Positions 50,680 to 61,453 of a stretch of 64,000 nt of DNA are shown piece by piece (the stretch's first letter is position 1; every line of letters starts with the position of its first letter). The notes beneath the pieces were generated by a model. The model did no database searches and was not told where the DNA came from. It saw nothing but the letters and a program-made list of their open reading frames with translations. Position numbers and translations under genes: made by a program. The stretch comes from Diplonema japonicum (lineage: Eukaryota; Euglenozoa; Diplonemea; Diplonemida; Diplonemidae): assembly GCA_964019335.1 (NCBI GenBank), contig OZ025718.1, positions 186,001-250,000 of the forward strand, written 5' to 3'.

Positions 50680-51095
50680 CTCTTTTCTTTTGTAAAACCC
50701 CTAAAAAGGCAAATTGCAGGAAAGAAAAAAGAAGAAGAAAGAAAGAAACTGATCACGTGGTAATGAGAAAGATCCCCTTTTGTTTACAAGTCAAATGGAC
50801 TCGTTCTTGGAAAAAGGAACTGGCTGTTTTGTTTGTACGTGCCGGAGAACGAGAGGAATGCTGGCGTCGGTTGTTGTTCAGATTAGAAGTTAATAATGAC
50901 CCTGAAAACACGCGGAAAAGATTCCCTCTAAGAAAATAAAAGCATTGAGGCTGGAAAGAAAACGTAGGATGAAAACAAAGAAGAAGAAAAAAACGGGGGT
51001 AAAAAAAAAAAAAGAAAAAAAAAACTTTTTTTTTTTTTTTACCTTCTCCCCTTTTTATTCTTCTCCTCATTCTTCTCGGGGGCACGGTCGGAAAG

Positions 51096-51126
<31 letters not shown>

Positions 51127-51412
51127 ATAGGAAAATGAGGAGAGAGAAAGAGAAGAGAGAGATGGAGAAGAGAATAAATCTAAAAAAAAAAAAAAGGGGG
51201 TAAAGGAATTGAGACGGAACAACACCTATTTTCACCTTTTTTTTTTTTTTTTTTTTTTTTTTTTCCCCTTTATCTGCATTTTCTTGTATCTCTGTTCTCT
51301 TTGTTTATTGTTATATTTGTTGCCTTACACGCTAAACCGAGTGAGACGGGAGATAAGAGGGGGGTATTCAATTCCATGATAGGAAACAAAGTTAGGTTAG
51401 CAACGGGCCCAC

Positions 51413-51458
<46 letters not shown>

Positions 51459-51489
51459 TCTTAAAAATTGGTTTTTCACAATACAACAA

Positions 51490-51524
<35 letters not shown>

Positions 51525-51695
51525 ATCTTGATTCACACACGGTAAAAGGTAATGCAGGCGCTTTTCTCGCGCCGAAGAAAAAGGCTTGTTTTTCATTTTC
51601 TTCTTTCTTTCTTTCACTAAAAAAAAAGTTTTTTTTTTTTTTTCCACGTTAAATAGTCTCACTGTATTCTCTCTGTTCTTTAGTTTCTCCCCCGT
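50680..51695. other. Spacer between the phosphatase genes, with a dispersed repeat
   Basis: Contains the rearranged repeat copy C (50773-50920) and long A runs at 51096-51124, 51413-51452 and 51491-51522. Not related to the flank of the other phosphatase copy. No gene seen. Confidence 0.7.
50773..50920 (-). repeat. Dispersed coding-like repeat, copy C (blocks in swapped order)
   Basis: CCCCTTTTGTTTACAAGTC and GGACTCGTTCTTGG precede GGAACTGGCTG and GTACGTGCCGG, the reverse of the order in copies A and B, as if cut from a tandem array. Confidence 0.5.
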
Positions 51696-52976
51696 CTAGT
51701 TCTGAGGGTGGGCCGTCACACCACGTGTGGGGTTCTTCACGAACATGACAGGATCAGAGATGGTGCTCTCAGGGGTGTCAATGGTGTGCCAAGACCAGCG
51801 GGCATGGGTGCTGTTGTACACCTGGAACCTCCCGTGCCCGAATTTGTTCTGACGGAAGGCAGACCAGTCAGGCTGCGGCTGCCTCCAGTCAACAGGGTCT
51901 GCCTCAAGCACCTCCCTGTTCCCCCCGTCACCAATGTTGATCTCAGTCATGGCACCTGGGGTCAGTACGTAGTTGTACACAGGGTGCGACCTCTCGTAAG
52001 CGTGCACATGCCCACAGAACAGCACATCCACTGCGTACTGGTGCAGCAGGGGCTCCATTGACGTCCTCATGCCCCACTCCTCCGTTTCGTTGTGGTGGTG
52101 CTTGTTGCTGTTGTACCATGGGGCGTGCAGTCCAACCACCAGCCATGGTGTCTTGCTCCTGTCCACCTTCTTCAGGTCCTCCTCCAGCCACTGGTACTGA
52201 ACAGAGCTGCTGTCGTACGCCATGTAGCTGTTCAGAGTGATCATGTGCACACCGCCCACCTCCATCGACCACCAGTAAGGGCCGTCAGCAGACCCACCGT
52301 CGGGGGCCTTCATGCGGGACTTGAAGGCGACGTAAGGTTTGCCTTTCTTCGTAGGGGGGAGGTTCTCGGGCTCGTGGTTCCCGGGGCCCACCATGAGGGG
52401 CATCTTTGCCGTCATCTTCTGCACCATGTTCCCCCATGAGTCCCAACGTGCGGGGGAGCAGCCGCCTAGACGGCCGCAGTTGGGGCGGTCAGAGGCGTCG
52501 GCGTAGGAGAGGTCACCGACAAGCCATGCCATCTGGAGGGGGTCGGTGCCGGACATGCCTGTCACGATGTGGTCGACGGTGCTGGAGGAGTTCACGGTCT
52601 GCCCGAGATCGCCGATGAGGGCGATGCTGACAGGGCTGTTGGGGCCCACACAGGGGAGGGTCGTGAAGTTGTAGTAAGGCGACCAATTGCTGTCGCTGCC
52701 CACCCTGTACGAGTGCTTTGTCCCGCAGGCCAACCCTGTCACCTCAGCGTGGTAGATGTTGGGGCTTGTGTAGGTTTCAAACATATAAAGCCCCTCATAT
52801 TCGTACGTGGAAGGGGGTTGCGAAGTAAAGGGCTTCCCATCCAGTTGCACAGTGCCCTGGCCGGAGTACGCTTTATCAAGCCACGATACCCACATGGTGT
52901 TGGCGTTCTTGTGTGCAAGGTGCACCTGCTCAGGTGCTGCCAGCACCAGAGCCGACAGGAGGGCCGCTGTCATCAT
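51696..52976 (-). CDS. Secreted purple acid phosphatase, tandem copy 2
   Basis: The product is 426 residues with the same signal peptide and metal-ligand set as copy 1. By eye I found no base difference over the ~620 nt nearest the stop codon or over the first ~100 nt of the coding sequence. The differences are confined to 52767-52877 (N-terminal domain: KAYSGQGTVQLDGKPFTSQP instead of RQYFGNGNVQLDGKTVFYAL), 52449-52498 (after SYADA: SDRPNCGRLGGCSPAR) and 52337-52371 (after GNHE: PENLPPTKKGK). The last two blocks flank active-site loops, so substrate preference may differ. Confidence 0.95.
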   Translation of the reverse strand: MMTAALLSALVLAAPEQVHLAHKNANTMWVSWLDKAYSGQGTVQLDGKPFTSQPPSTYEYEGLYMFETYTSPNIYHAEVTGLACGTKHSYRVGSDSNWSPYYNFTTLPCVGPNSPVSIALIGDLGQTVNSSSTVDHIVTGMSGTDPLQMAWLVGDLSYADASDRPNCGRLGGCSPARWDSWGNMVQKMTAKMPLMVGPGNHEPENLPPTKKGKPYVAFKSRMKAPDGGSADGPYWWSMEVGGVHMITLNSYMAYDSSSVQYQWLEEDLKKVDRSKTPWLVVGLHAPWYNSNKHHHNETEEWGMRTSMEPLLHQYAVDVLFCGHVHAYERSHPVYNYVLTPGAMTEINIGDGGNREVLEADPVDWRQPQPDWSAFRQNKFGHGRFQVYNSTHARWSWHTIDTPESTISDPVMFVKNPTRGVTAHPQN

Positions 52977-53473
52977 CTTTGTGAGGTTCCTTAGGTGTGC
53001 CGTGGGCGGGCAGCACTTCGTGTTTCCTTTTTATCAGGAAAACATTATTAAAAAATAAAAAAAAAAAAAAAAAAAAACTAGAAGAAAAAAGAAAGTAAAC
53101 GAAGCAAGATTTTTTTTTTTCCTTTTTCTTTTGGTTGTTCTCTTTATTATTTTTATGTTAACCCCTCTCCTTTCTCTATTTCTACATTTTCTTTTGTTCT
53201 TCCAACTTACAAGGGAATCCTTTACGTAAAAAAAATAAAAAAAATATATATGAGTTAAAGGAGGCCGGTGTTGGCGGCGCCCTAGAAAAATAAAAATAAA
53301 AAAGAAAATCTTTCATTAATTTATTCACTCCCCCCCCCCCCCCCCCCCTCCTTTTTTTCCACTTGTGTACTTCAAGGGAATAAAAAAAGAGAAATAAAAA
53401 GGGGAAGGAAAAAAAAAAAAACTAAAAACACACTTGAGAAATAATTATAAAAAAAAAAAAAAAAAAAAAGGCT
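52977..53473. other. Intergenic with a short repeat fragment
   Basis: Homopolymers plus a short GGCGCC-tail repeat copy at 53236-53284 (annotated separately). No gene seen. Confidence 0.7.
53236..53284 (-). repeat. Short 3'-end copy of the GGCGCC-tail repeat family
   Basis: On the minus strand GGCGCCGCCAACACCGGCC, TCCTTTAACTCATATATA, then T run; identical to the 28520-28556 segment, including the flanking ATATA before the T run. Confidence 0.75.
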
Positions 53474-54193
53474 TCACCCCCTTCTATTGAACCAATCGAC
53501 AACAAAGTTTTTCGGCATGTTGAGGATGGGCACCATGTTGAAGATAGGAGACGTTTGAAGGTTCAACTGCGCCCAGGCCTGGCGGTGGAGGACAGCAGGT
53601 TTGGTAGGTGCGTTTTGAGCAGGGGACTGATAACGCATTCTTAAGAACGACCAATGTAAGTAAGCACCGAGCGCGATCGAAATGTTCATGTTCAGCACCG
53701 CAAGAAAAACGATGTAGAATCCCAAAAAAATCTCAAGGAGGGTAGTTTGCGACAGAATTGTCAATTCTTTAGATTTGCAATACGACCAGAGAGGTGATAC
53801 AGGTTTCCACAACATGCTCCCTGAATGTTCTTTTGCGGCGTAGACGCAAATCGACCAAAACGACCTTCTCACCAGCACCGCCGTAGCAAGAAGGTTGGGG
53901 ACCAAGCCCAGCCACACCATCCCGAAAAACAAAAAATGTAGTTCAGACCCGGTTAGAACCTTCATCATCCACCCCTGAACTGACATGAGCCCCTGCCTCC
54001 AGTTGCTGAAAGAAATCTGGCTCAGATCGGGCATTCCGTAATTGGCCTTGATCGTGTACCCGCTGACCATCATCGATGTGAACATCCCCCACCAATAGAA
54101 ACTAAACATGCCGCTGACCCCAGGCACCATCCATAATATAAACATCACCACCACAACAAGGTGTCCGTAAAAGTTCGCTTGTTTCGGCTCCAT
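53474..54193 (-). CDS. TMEM33: TMEM33/Pom33-like ER membrane protein
   Basis: The product is 239 residues from the MEPKQANFYGH start; the upstream in-frame extension is low-complexity leader. Several hydrophobic helices are present (HLVVVVMFILWMVPGVSGMF, HFLFFGMVWLGLVPNLLATA, LLEIFLGFYIVFLAVLNMNI). The order HFLFF.., ATA..RRSFWS, EIFLGFYIVFL and a C-terminal YLHWSFLRMRYQSP resembles the TMEM33/Pom33/Kr-h2 family, which shapes tubular ER and associates with nuclear pores. Similarity is moderate. Confidence 0.65.
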   Translation of the reverse strand: MEPKQANFYGHLVVVVMFILWMVPGVSGMFSFYWWGMFTSMMVSGYTIKANYGMPDLSQISFSNWRQGLMSVQGWMMKVLTGSELHFLFFGMVWLGLVPNLLATAVLVRRSFWSICVYAAKEHSGSMLWKPVSPLWSYCKSKELTILSQTTLLEIFLGFYIVFLAVLNMNISIALGAYLHWSFLRMRYQSPAQNAPTKPAVLHRQAWAQLNLQTSPIFNMVPILNMPKNFVVDWFNRRG

Positions 54194-54312
54194 TTTTTTT
54201 TCTCCCCCCTCCCTTTTTTTTTTCCCCTCCCCCCCCAATAGGATTAATAATAATAATAATAAAAAAAAAAAGGAAAATGAGAGATTGTTTATAAGGGGGA
54301 AGTCTTTCCCCC

Positions 54313-54888
54313 TTAAAAAGACACCTTCACCTCGCACCCTGTCTCCTGATGTGAAACGACAATGCTCAGCTGCTCGTCATCTGAGAAAGCGTCTTGGATC
54401 ATGTTGAAGCCGGGCAGGGCATAACTTGCAGGTGCCGCTTTGCAGTAAGCTACCTTGAGCCCTACGGCTATGGACTGAGAGGTGGGTAAAGGTGTGAGCG
54501 TGGAAGCAGCAGATATGATGTCTGACTTCAATGCTTGAATGAGTGATGGGACTTTAGTTTTTTCAAGGGGCCCCGAGTGAGGAGCGAGTGCTACGTCATA
54601 GGACTCCGACAGGACTCCGTCGCAGTAGATGCAAACCTTCACCCCTGACACCTTTTCTTCCTTGACGGCAGGCATAACACCCACCTCAAGGAGGTCCACT
54701 ATGAAGCTCCCGGTTCTGTCGGCCCTGTTTAGCAACGGGACAGAAACCCCATTCACAGCACCAGGGTAGAAGGCCTCGATGGGCAGAGCTTTTCGGAAAT
54801 ACAACACGCACGACACGGCTATTCTTGCACAGGTCCGAGAGACACGGCCTGCCTCTGCTTCGGAGAGGAGCTGGCAGTTTGCCAACAT
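54313..54888 (-). CDS. HORMA-domain protein
   Basis: The product is 191 residues, essentially one HORMA domain. The helix/strand pattern is VSRTCARIAVSCVLYFRKAL then PIEAFYPGAVNGVSVPLL, FIVDLLEVGVMPAVKEEKVS, GVKVCIYCDGVLSESYDVAL. HORMA proteins (Mad2, Rev7, Hop1, Atg13/Atg101) close a safety-belt around partner peptides in checkpoint, repair, meiosis or autophagy. Which subtype this is cannot be told; the single-domain length fits Mad2, Rev7 or Atg101. The stop lies 120 bases upstream of the TMEM33-like start. Confidence 0.75.
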   Translation of the reverse strand: MLANCQLLSEAEAGRVSRTCARIAVSCVLYFRKALPIEAFYPGAVNGVSVPLLNRADRTGSFIVDLLEVGVMPAVKEEKVSGVKVCIYCDGVLSESYDVALAPHSGPLEKTKVPSLIQALKSDIISAASTLTPLPTSQSIAVGLKVAYCKAAPASYALPGFNMIQDAFSDDEQLSIVVSHQETGCEVKVSF

Positions 54889-55059
54889 TTCTTTTTTTTT
54901 TTTTTTATCCCTCCCTTTTTTTTTATTTCCTTTTTTTTTTTTTTTTTCCCCGAAAACGGGAAAAAAAGCATAATATTCTAAATAATAAAACTTTAAAAAA
55001 AAAAAAAAAAAAGAGGGCAGCTACAATAAAAAAAAAAAAAAAAAAAAAAAAATACAATA

Positions 55060-55839
55060 TTAAATTACAAATTCTTCCGCGAACGGCTGCGGCCGTCTCG
55101 GCGAGGGCGATGCTTTCCTCCGTGTGGACCGAGGCCGCGGCTGTCGCGGCTGTACCTCCAAATGCCGGGGTGCTATCTGCACCTTCTTGGGCGAAACCGA
55201 TCTACTTTTTCGTGAAGGCGAGATTCGTTTGACCTCTCGAATACCAGGGCTGGAGAGCCTCCACGGCAGAGCACCAGGGGTAGAGGCAGTGGGGGTATCT
55301 AATATCACTTTCCTAACATGGTTTATGTGGTGATGTCTCGGCAACGCAAAAAGCTGTATAGGATTTTGCTGCAAAGGTAATTGCGACCACCCTTGAGGCG
55401 GCTCCCAACTAAGTTCTGTAGCCCTCGAGAAATCAATGGGCTCGTAGTCACGGCCCTCATCAAAGGCAAGCCCGTGATTTGGCATGAAACATTCCCCGTG
55501 AGAATCTGATGAACGCGCCCAAGGGTCGAATTTTGCTTCCCATTTCTTAGGTGATGTTGGAGATACCCCACCCAGCCCAGAATATGCGTCTTTCTTGATT
55601 CGTTTCTTGCCCCCGCCAGCCCCGGCAGAGTCTCCCCACCCCTTTCTCCTGTTATTCCAATACCATTTTTCCAGCTTTTGGTGCAAACTCGGGTTCCACG
55701 TTAGCCGGACATGTTCACCTTCGCCTACAAACCCCATTATATCTGAGACTGATAGCAAGCCGTGCCTGATTACAATATCGGATTCTGCATCGGTAAGTTT
55801 CACTTGTGTCTTCAGCTGAAGGCGAAATGTCTCTGTCAT
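55060..55839 (-). CDS. Arg/Ser/Pro-rich protein, unknown
   Basis: The product is 259 residues. The N-terminal ~65 residues (RLQLKTQVKLTDAESDIVIR, VRLTWNPSLHQKLEKWYWNN) may fold. The rest is Trp/Pro-containing and then a basic tail rich in SPSRKSR, SPKKVQ and RRKASPSPRR motifs, typical of phospho-regulated nuclear or cytoskeletal proteins. Not recognised. Confidence 0.6.
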   Translation of the reverse strand: MTETFRLQLKTQVKLTDAESDIVIRHGLLSVSDIMGFVGEGEHVRLTWNPSLHQKLEKWYWNNRRKGWGDSAGAGGGKKRIKKDAYSGLGGVSPTSPKKWEAKFDPWARSSDSHGECFMPNHGLAFDEGRDYEPIDFSRATELSWEPPQGWSQLPLQQNPIQLFALPRHHHINHVRKVILDTPTASTPGALPWRLSSPGIREVKRISPSRKSRSVSPKKVQIAPRHLEVQPRQPRPRSTRRKASPSPRRPQPFAEEFVI

Positions 55840-56544
55840 GGAGGGGGGTCACCTTATCTAAAAAGATAGAAATAGAGTGTTTGTTACCGAAGATTTGTAG
55901 AAAAGAAGGAGGAAAATAAAAAAATAAAAATAAAAATAAAAATAAAAAAAGAAACATAAAAGATACATAGAACAAAATAAATAGAAAAAAAAAAAAGGGA
56001 ACTCTGTCCCCCCTCCCCCTTTTCCCTCGCCCCCCTCACCAATTTTTTTTTTTTTTTTTCCATTCCATACTTTTTTGTTGTTGTTGGGAACATTATTATA
56101 AAAAAAATGAAGGATAATAACACTAAACAATAATATGTATAATAGAGGGAATAAAAAGTGGGGAGGGGGGGGGGGTGGAAAATGGAGAATGTTTGTGCTA
56201 CCTGTTCTCTTCCCCCCCCCCCTCTTAAATTAAAAAAAGAATCTTTTTTTTTCCAATTCTGTTGGTGAGTAATAGTTTGTCTATTTCCAGGTTATTTAGT
56301 GTAAATTGACAGGGGGGGGGGGGGTGCAAATAGCTCCGAAAAGGTGAAGTATGGAATGGGTATAAGTTGGAGGGAGCGAGGCGGGAAGAAAAAAAAAAAA
56401 AGAAAAGAAAAGAATGGTGAAAAAGAAAAACTGATCATGAAAAGAGAGAAACCCAAGACCAAGGTTTTTTTTTTTTTTTTTTTTTGAAAAACTTTCTCGT
56501 TGTCAAAAAAAGAATAGGCGAGTTATTCTTTTATGTGGCGCAAC

Positions 56545-56581
<37 letters not shown>

Positions 56582-57290
56582 ATTTCTTTGTTCGTCCGGT
56601 ATTTGCAGCAGAAGCTATATTTTTTTTTCTTTCATTGTTTGTTTCCCTTCCATGTTAGTTAGGTGCCGTGACATGACAGGGAAGGATATTTTTTTCTTTT
56701 TTCTTTTTTTTTTTTTTTTAATATGATGACCTCAGAAGAGAAAAATCATGATCCACATATTCAGCTGCTTTACAGCTTTACTCAGGAGAGCTTGCTTGCC
56801 TTCGAATCTTGCTGTTATCACTAAAATTGTCCAGAGCCCTGGTTCGTGCTGTGGGTCATGTTCCCATTTCCAGCTTTTTTTCCTCTTCTTTTTGTTTTGT
56901 CCAAAATGCACGAAGAAGAGAAGGAAAAAAAAGAGGAGAAGAAACATCACAGGGGGTGTTTTGAAGACTCACTTTATATTTCTTTTGCAGCATATTTGTC
57001 CTTTGTCTTTCTTGCAAACCACACTCTCTATCTATCGAATGACCTACGTAACCAGAATTTTTCTTTTTTTTTTTTAGATTATTTTTTTAAAGGAGGGGTG
57101 TGTCCTACTTCGCAGTGTCCCAACTATACAGCACACACACACACACACACACACAATCACCTTTCGTTCTCCTTTCTTTTCTTTACCTTTCATAAACAAC
57201 ACAAAAGAAAAAAAAAATGACGGAATTTTTTTGGGGGGGGGGGGAAAGTAACAAACCAGAACCAGATGAGAAAAGAAAAATGGGACACAC

Positions 57291-57334
<44 letters not shown>

Positions 57335-57361
57335 TAGTGAAGACCAAGTTTCTCTTTTTTT

Positions 57362-57395
<34 letters not shown>

Positions 57396-57396
57396 A
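55840..57396. other. Intergenic region of ~1.5 kb, no gene recognised
   Basis: A/T/G/C homopolymers, (AAAAAT)n at 55915-55948 and a CA repeat at 57130-57153. A mixed-composition stretch at 56735-56880 is open on the minus strand for ~48 codons (LWTILVITARFEGKQALLSK) with no family match; it may be a fragment. Confidence 0.6.
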
Positions 57397-58676
57397 TTAT
57401 GAAAACCGCGAGCCGAACGTGGGGGTGGCAGGGGGAGGGGAGCTCCCGCTAGTCAACGATCGGGCTCGTTCATAACATGCGTTCTTCTGCTGTTGGCAAG
57501 CCTGTATGAAGTCCTCTTGGCTCATTTTGACCCTTGGGAGGTAGGAGAGAAGCTCGGTGACCACTTCAGTGATACGAATACCCTTGTGCTTAGAAAGAAG
57601 GCGCTCCTCCCATTTCACAACATCTGCTTCAATCAGAGACCCGTCCATCCGTCTCCAAGGGTCGGGGACCCATGAAACTCCGATTTTTATAATACCCACA
57701 GCTAGTTCTGTGGGGGTATATTTCACGCAGATCGGGTGCCGGCTCAGATTGAAGAAAAACCTGTAGAAGGAGAGCACCCATGGGAACCCCTCTGCCCGCT
57801 GTCCCAACAGCTCGATCGCGTTCAGTTTTGTCAAACTCTCCAGCTCGCTGATGAATTCTGTAGACGGAAGCCTCCTGTTGAACTCGAATCGCATAACTAC
57901 AATCAGGTACAGCTCCGCTTTGGCTATCTGTTCCCGCCGTTTCAAGGTCTCTTCCGAAAGAGGGTCAATGTTGAAAACGATGGCCTTTTTTTTTTTTAAA
58001 TTTTTTTTTTTTTAAATCTCATACAACAAGGTCGCTCAATCGTATTAGGGAGTCTCGGCTTTTTGCCGCCAAGAACAAACACGCGCACATCATGATCTTT
58101 CTGTAATATCTGTCCGGGCTATGCGGTTCGTTCTGAAGCGAGCCGTTAATGGGGTCGGTGTACCCGACAAAGAACCTCCAGAAGAAGTACATCCCGAGCT
58201 CTACAATTTGATGCTGCTTCTTGGTGTTGAGCCGGTGAACGATGGATTTCATTTGTTCGAAGCTGAACTCTCCTATTTCTAGTAGTTTCGCCATTACCTT
58301 GGGGTCGGTGACTGGGCCGTTACCCGTGAGTTGATGGTGAGAGGGTGTCGTGAATGTGCGATCGGATCGGTGCCGAGCTGTCTTTGACAGTGCTTTCCCC
58401 CAGTGTTCCACAGAGCTATTTTGCACGGGAGCCTGCTGTTTTCGCTTTTTTAATGGTGGGCTTTCTGACGCCTTTTGATTAATATTGTAGTTGTTTTTAA
58501 ATGATTGATACCTCCCTAGCTGCCTCTGCCGGGCTTGGTGTCTCTGTGTTTTCTGGTAGTGTTTCTGATGGTGTGCTGCTGATACCGCCGCTCTCAGTCG
58601 AAGTCTGCGCCTCTGAACTAATCTCGTACCTCCGCTTGACCCCTCCCACTTCTTTCATCCTCTCTATCAGGCTCAT
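57397..58676 (-). CDS. Cyclin-fold protein (transcriptional-cyclin type)
   Basis: Exons 58676-58512, 58471-58025 and 57984-57397 give 399 residues. The N-terminal ~80 residues are Ser/Thr/Pro-rich with PPLKKRKQQ, a likely nuclear signal. The first cyclin box contains VELGMYFFWRFFV, YYRKIMMCACLFLAAKSRDS and LSDLV, then IDPLSEETLKRREQIAKAEL, YLIVVMRFEFNRRLP. The second box follows (LSRHPICVKYTPTELAVGII). This pattern fits cyclins K/L/T/C that partner CDK9/12-type kinases of RNA polymerase II, but the subtype is uncertain. Introns 58472-58511 (GTATCA..CAAAAG) and 57985-58024 (GTATGA..AAAAAG) are 40 nt each. Confidence 0.8.
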
Positions 58677-59583
58677 TGTGTGGGGGGCCGCGCGGGCTTG
58701 TCCCTCGGAAGAGAAAAAAAAAAGTTTTTTTTTTATTTATATAATTCCTCACTCTCTTCTTGTGTCGTTGTTTTTTTTTTTTTTTTTGTGTGGTGGTTTT
58801 TTTTTTTGAAAAAAAAAAAAAAAAAACCACCCACTAGTTTGGTATGAAAAAATAAAAAATAAAAAATTAAAAATAAAAAGAAATAACAATGAATAAATAA
58901 AATAATAGACAGAGGATGGCGCGGGGGGGGGGGGGGGGCGGGGGGGAGAAAAAGTAGTGGGGGAGGGAAGAAATTTTTTGTTTCTCTAATTTATAGTATC
59001 TAAAACGCGCAAACATTCTTTTTTTTTTTTTTTTTTTTTTGCTCCCCGCGGGGAGAAGAATAAAGGGGAAAAGAGAAGAAGAAGAAAAGTGATTATTTGT
59101 TACTACATAACACCAACATTTTTTTTTCTTTTGTCTTCGATAATCACAAATGACAAGTGGTGTTTTCTTCATAAAAAATAGGGGGGGGAGGGGGGCAATC
59201 TAACAAAAGAAAGAAAGGGGTAGAGGGTGGCAGAGAAGAGAGAAAAAAAAAATCCATACATAAGTTGGCTTTTCCCTTAAGCTGTAACTTTTTTTTTTTT
59301 GGAAGGCAGTGTATGGCATTCACCAGTGTCTCGTTTGCAAAAAAATAAAAAATAGGGGGGGAGAGGGGTGAAGAGAGGGACTTTTTAAATAGAACCAAAT
59401 CATGTGAAGCATAAACGTTGTCCAACTGGCCAGGTTTGGCTCTTCTTGTGTGTGTGTTTTTTCTTTTTTTTCTTAACAAAGGGAGAAGAGGATATCATGG
59501 AGGGTGGAGAGGGACTACACAAAGAAAAGAAAAAAGAAAAGAGAGAATCTATTCTAAACAAAAAAGGAGGGGGGGAAAAAAAA
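58677..59583. other. Intergenic, no gene seen
   Basis: Low-complexity A/T and G runs throughout; the mixed piece at 59270-59460 has no natural frame. Confidence 0.7.
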
Positions 59584-59775
59584 TCAAGGATGCGAGACCC
59601 CCAGGCCCCTAGCAGACGAGACACCCACCGAGGCTGAGATCTGCTGCTGCTGCTGCTGCAGGGTCTTGTGAAGTGTCGATATCTGCTGAATATATTTCTC
59701 CTCGTACTTTGTCCAGTATTGGTGCTCCTGGGCCCGCTGCTGGAGGAGCTGTTCATGCACAGTTCGCACGCTCTG

Positions 59776-59806
<31 letters not shown>

Positions 59807-60053
59807 TTGCATTTCTTCCCCACACCTGCAGCTCTGAAGCCGTAGACTCGGCAGCCTTCACAACCCTGGTCATCTGCTGCTTCAATTCCTGGTTGGTCTG
59901 GTAGGTAGACTGGATGACCTGCTGAAGCCCCTCCAAGTTCAGCCTGAGGGCGCAATTTTGCGTCTCGAGAGGTGTGGAGGTGGAGAAATTCGCGTTTGCT
60001 GTAAGCGCGTCCCTTAGGTTCTCCTGTTTGAAAAAAAAATTTAAAAAGGGGAG

Positions 60054-60095
<42 letters not shown>

Positions 60096-61453
60096 ACCTC
60101 ATGTTGCACCTCCATGTCGCGGATAACCTCCTCCAACGCCACCACCTTTGCGGACCCTGCTTGGAGCTCTGTGAACAACTGGTCCCTCTGCTGCAAGAAC
60201 CTCTCAGCTTGCATTCTGACCTCAGCAACCTCTTCCCTTGAAGCCTGTTCCATGTTCATTCTGGTAACCAGCTCGTTGTGCAGCGGCAGGGTTGCCAATT
60301 TGGTGCTTGCGATCGATCTTTTCAGTTTTCTTACGCACCTCTTGGATTCCTCGAGACGTGATGCGATGGCGATGTCCTTTGCCTGCAGCTCTCTGTTCCT
60401 CTTCTGTTCCTTCTGCAGCTCCTTTACAGTCGATGCGTTGACCGATTTCTGGAAGTTGTACATCGACCGCAACGACTGGTTCTCCGCTAGCATCTGGCGC
60501 ACTGTGAGGTAGAGCTTCGAGGACAGCCTGCTCTTCTCCGCCTCGAGCTGCATCTGGATGACACCTGAAAGGTAAGCCGACATGTCATTATCGTTGGCGT
60601 ACTCCATCGGCTCGTCCTGCTCGACGACAGGAGTGGCGGCAGAAGGATGGCTCATGTATTGCAAGTGGTTTGTGACAATATCTTGGTTCCTGTTAATGGG
60701 AGACGCGCTGCGGATAGGGTTCTGCACCATTTGCCGCGGGGGCTCCTGTCTGGGCGGTGTTACGATTTCGTGCTTTGTCGATGTCTCGACGCTCTCGCTT
60801 GGCGGTGTGGCAAGTACAGGAGGCTCCGCAGTCCACTGCTTCTTCGGAGTGTTAACCGGAACACTAGGCTCGGAACCAGCTCGTTCCACCTTTACACGGT
60901 AAGGAGAAAGAACAGCAGTTGCAGTGGGTGATGATGACACCCTGCGGACTACAAAGTCCTCATCGTACTCTGCATCGACAAAGGTGGCACGCTCCTCTTC
61001 GAAAATTACCTGTCCTTCAGAGGTGCGGGATATGCCGTCGCGTTCTTCCTCTTCTTCTGCTTCTTCGTGTTTGGTGGTGGATGCTGGCTGTAAGATGCGG
61101 GTTCCCTTGCAGCTGACAGGAGAGGTCTTCACTCGGTCTTCACACATGTGTTTGATGGTTCCCATGGCTGCGGCATACTGTTGGTCCATCTGGGTGATGC
61201 GGACGCCTTGTGTCTTCAGGACGTCTAGGAGCTCGTTGGGCGATGCGCAGCCACGCTGGAGTGTGACGTACCACTCTCCCCAGTTGCTTAGGTTTGCGGG
61301 CTTGGCGACGACGCCGTGCCTCGTCATGCATAGTTCCTTCCACACAGCCTCGGATCTGCTTGTCACGGCCCAGTCCTTGTTCACCAATCCATACTCCCGG
61401 ATGGACTGCGCTTCACAAAAGGTAAAAATGAGTTCAAGCGTTCCACAGTCAAA

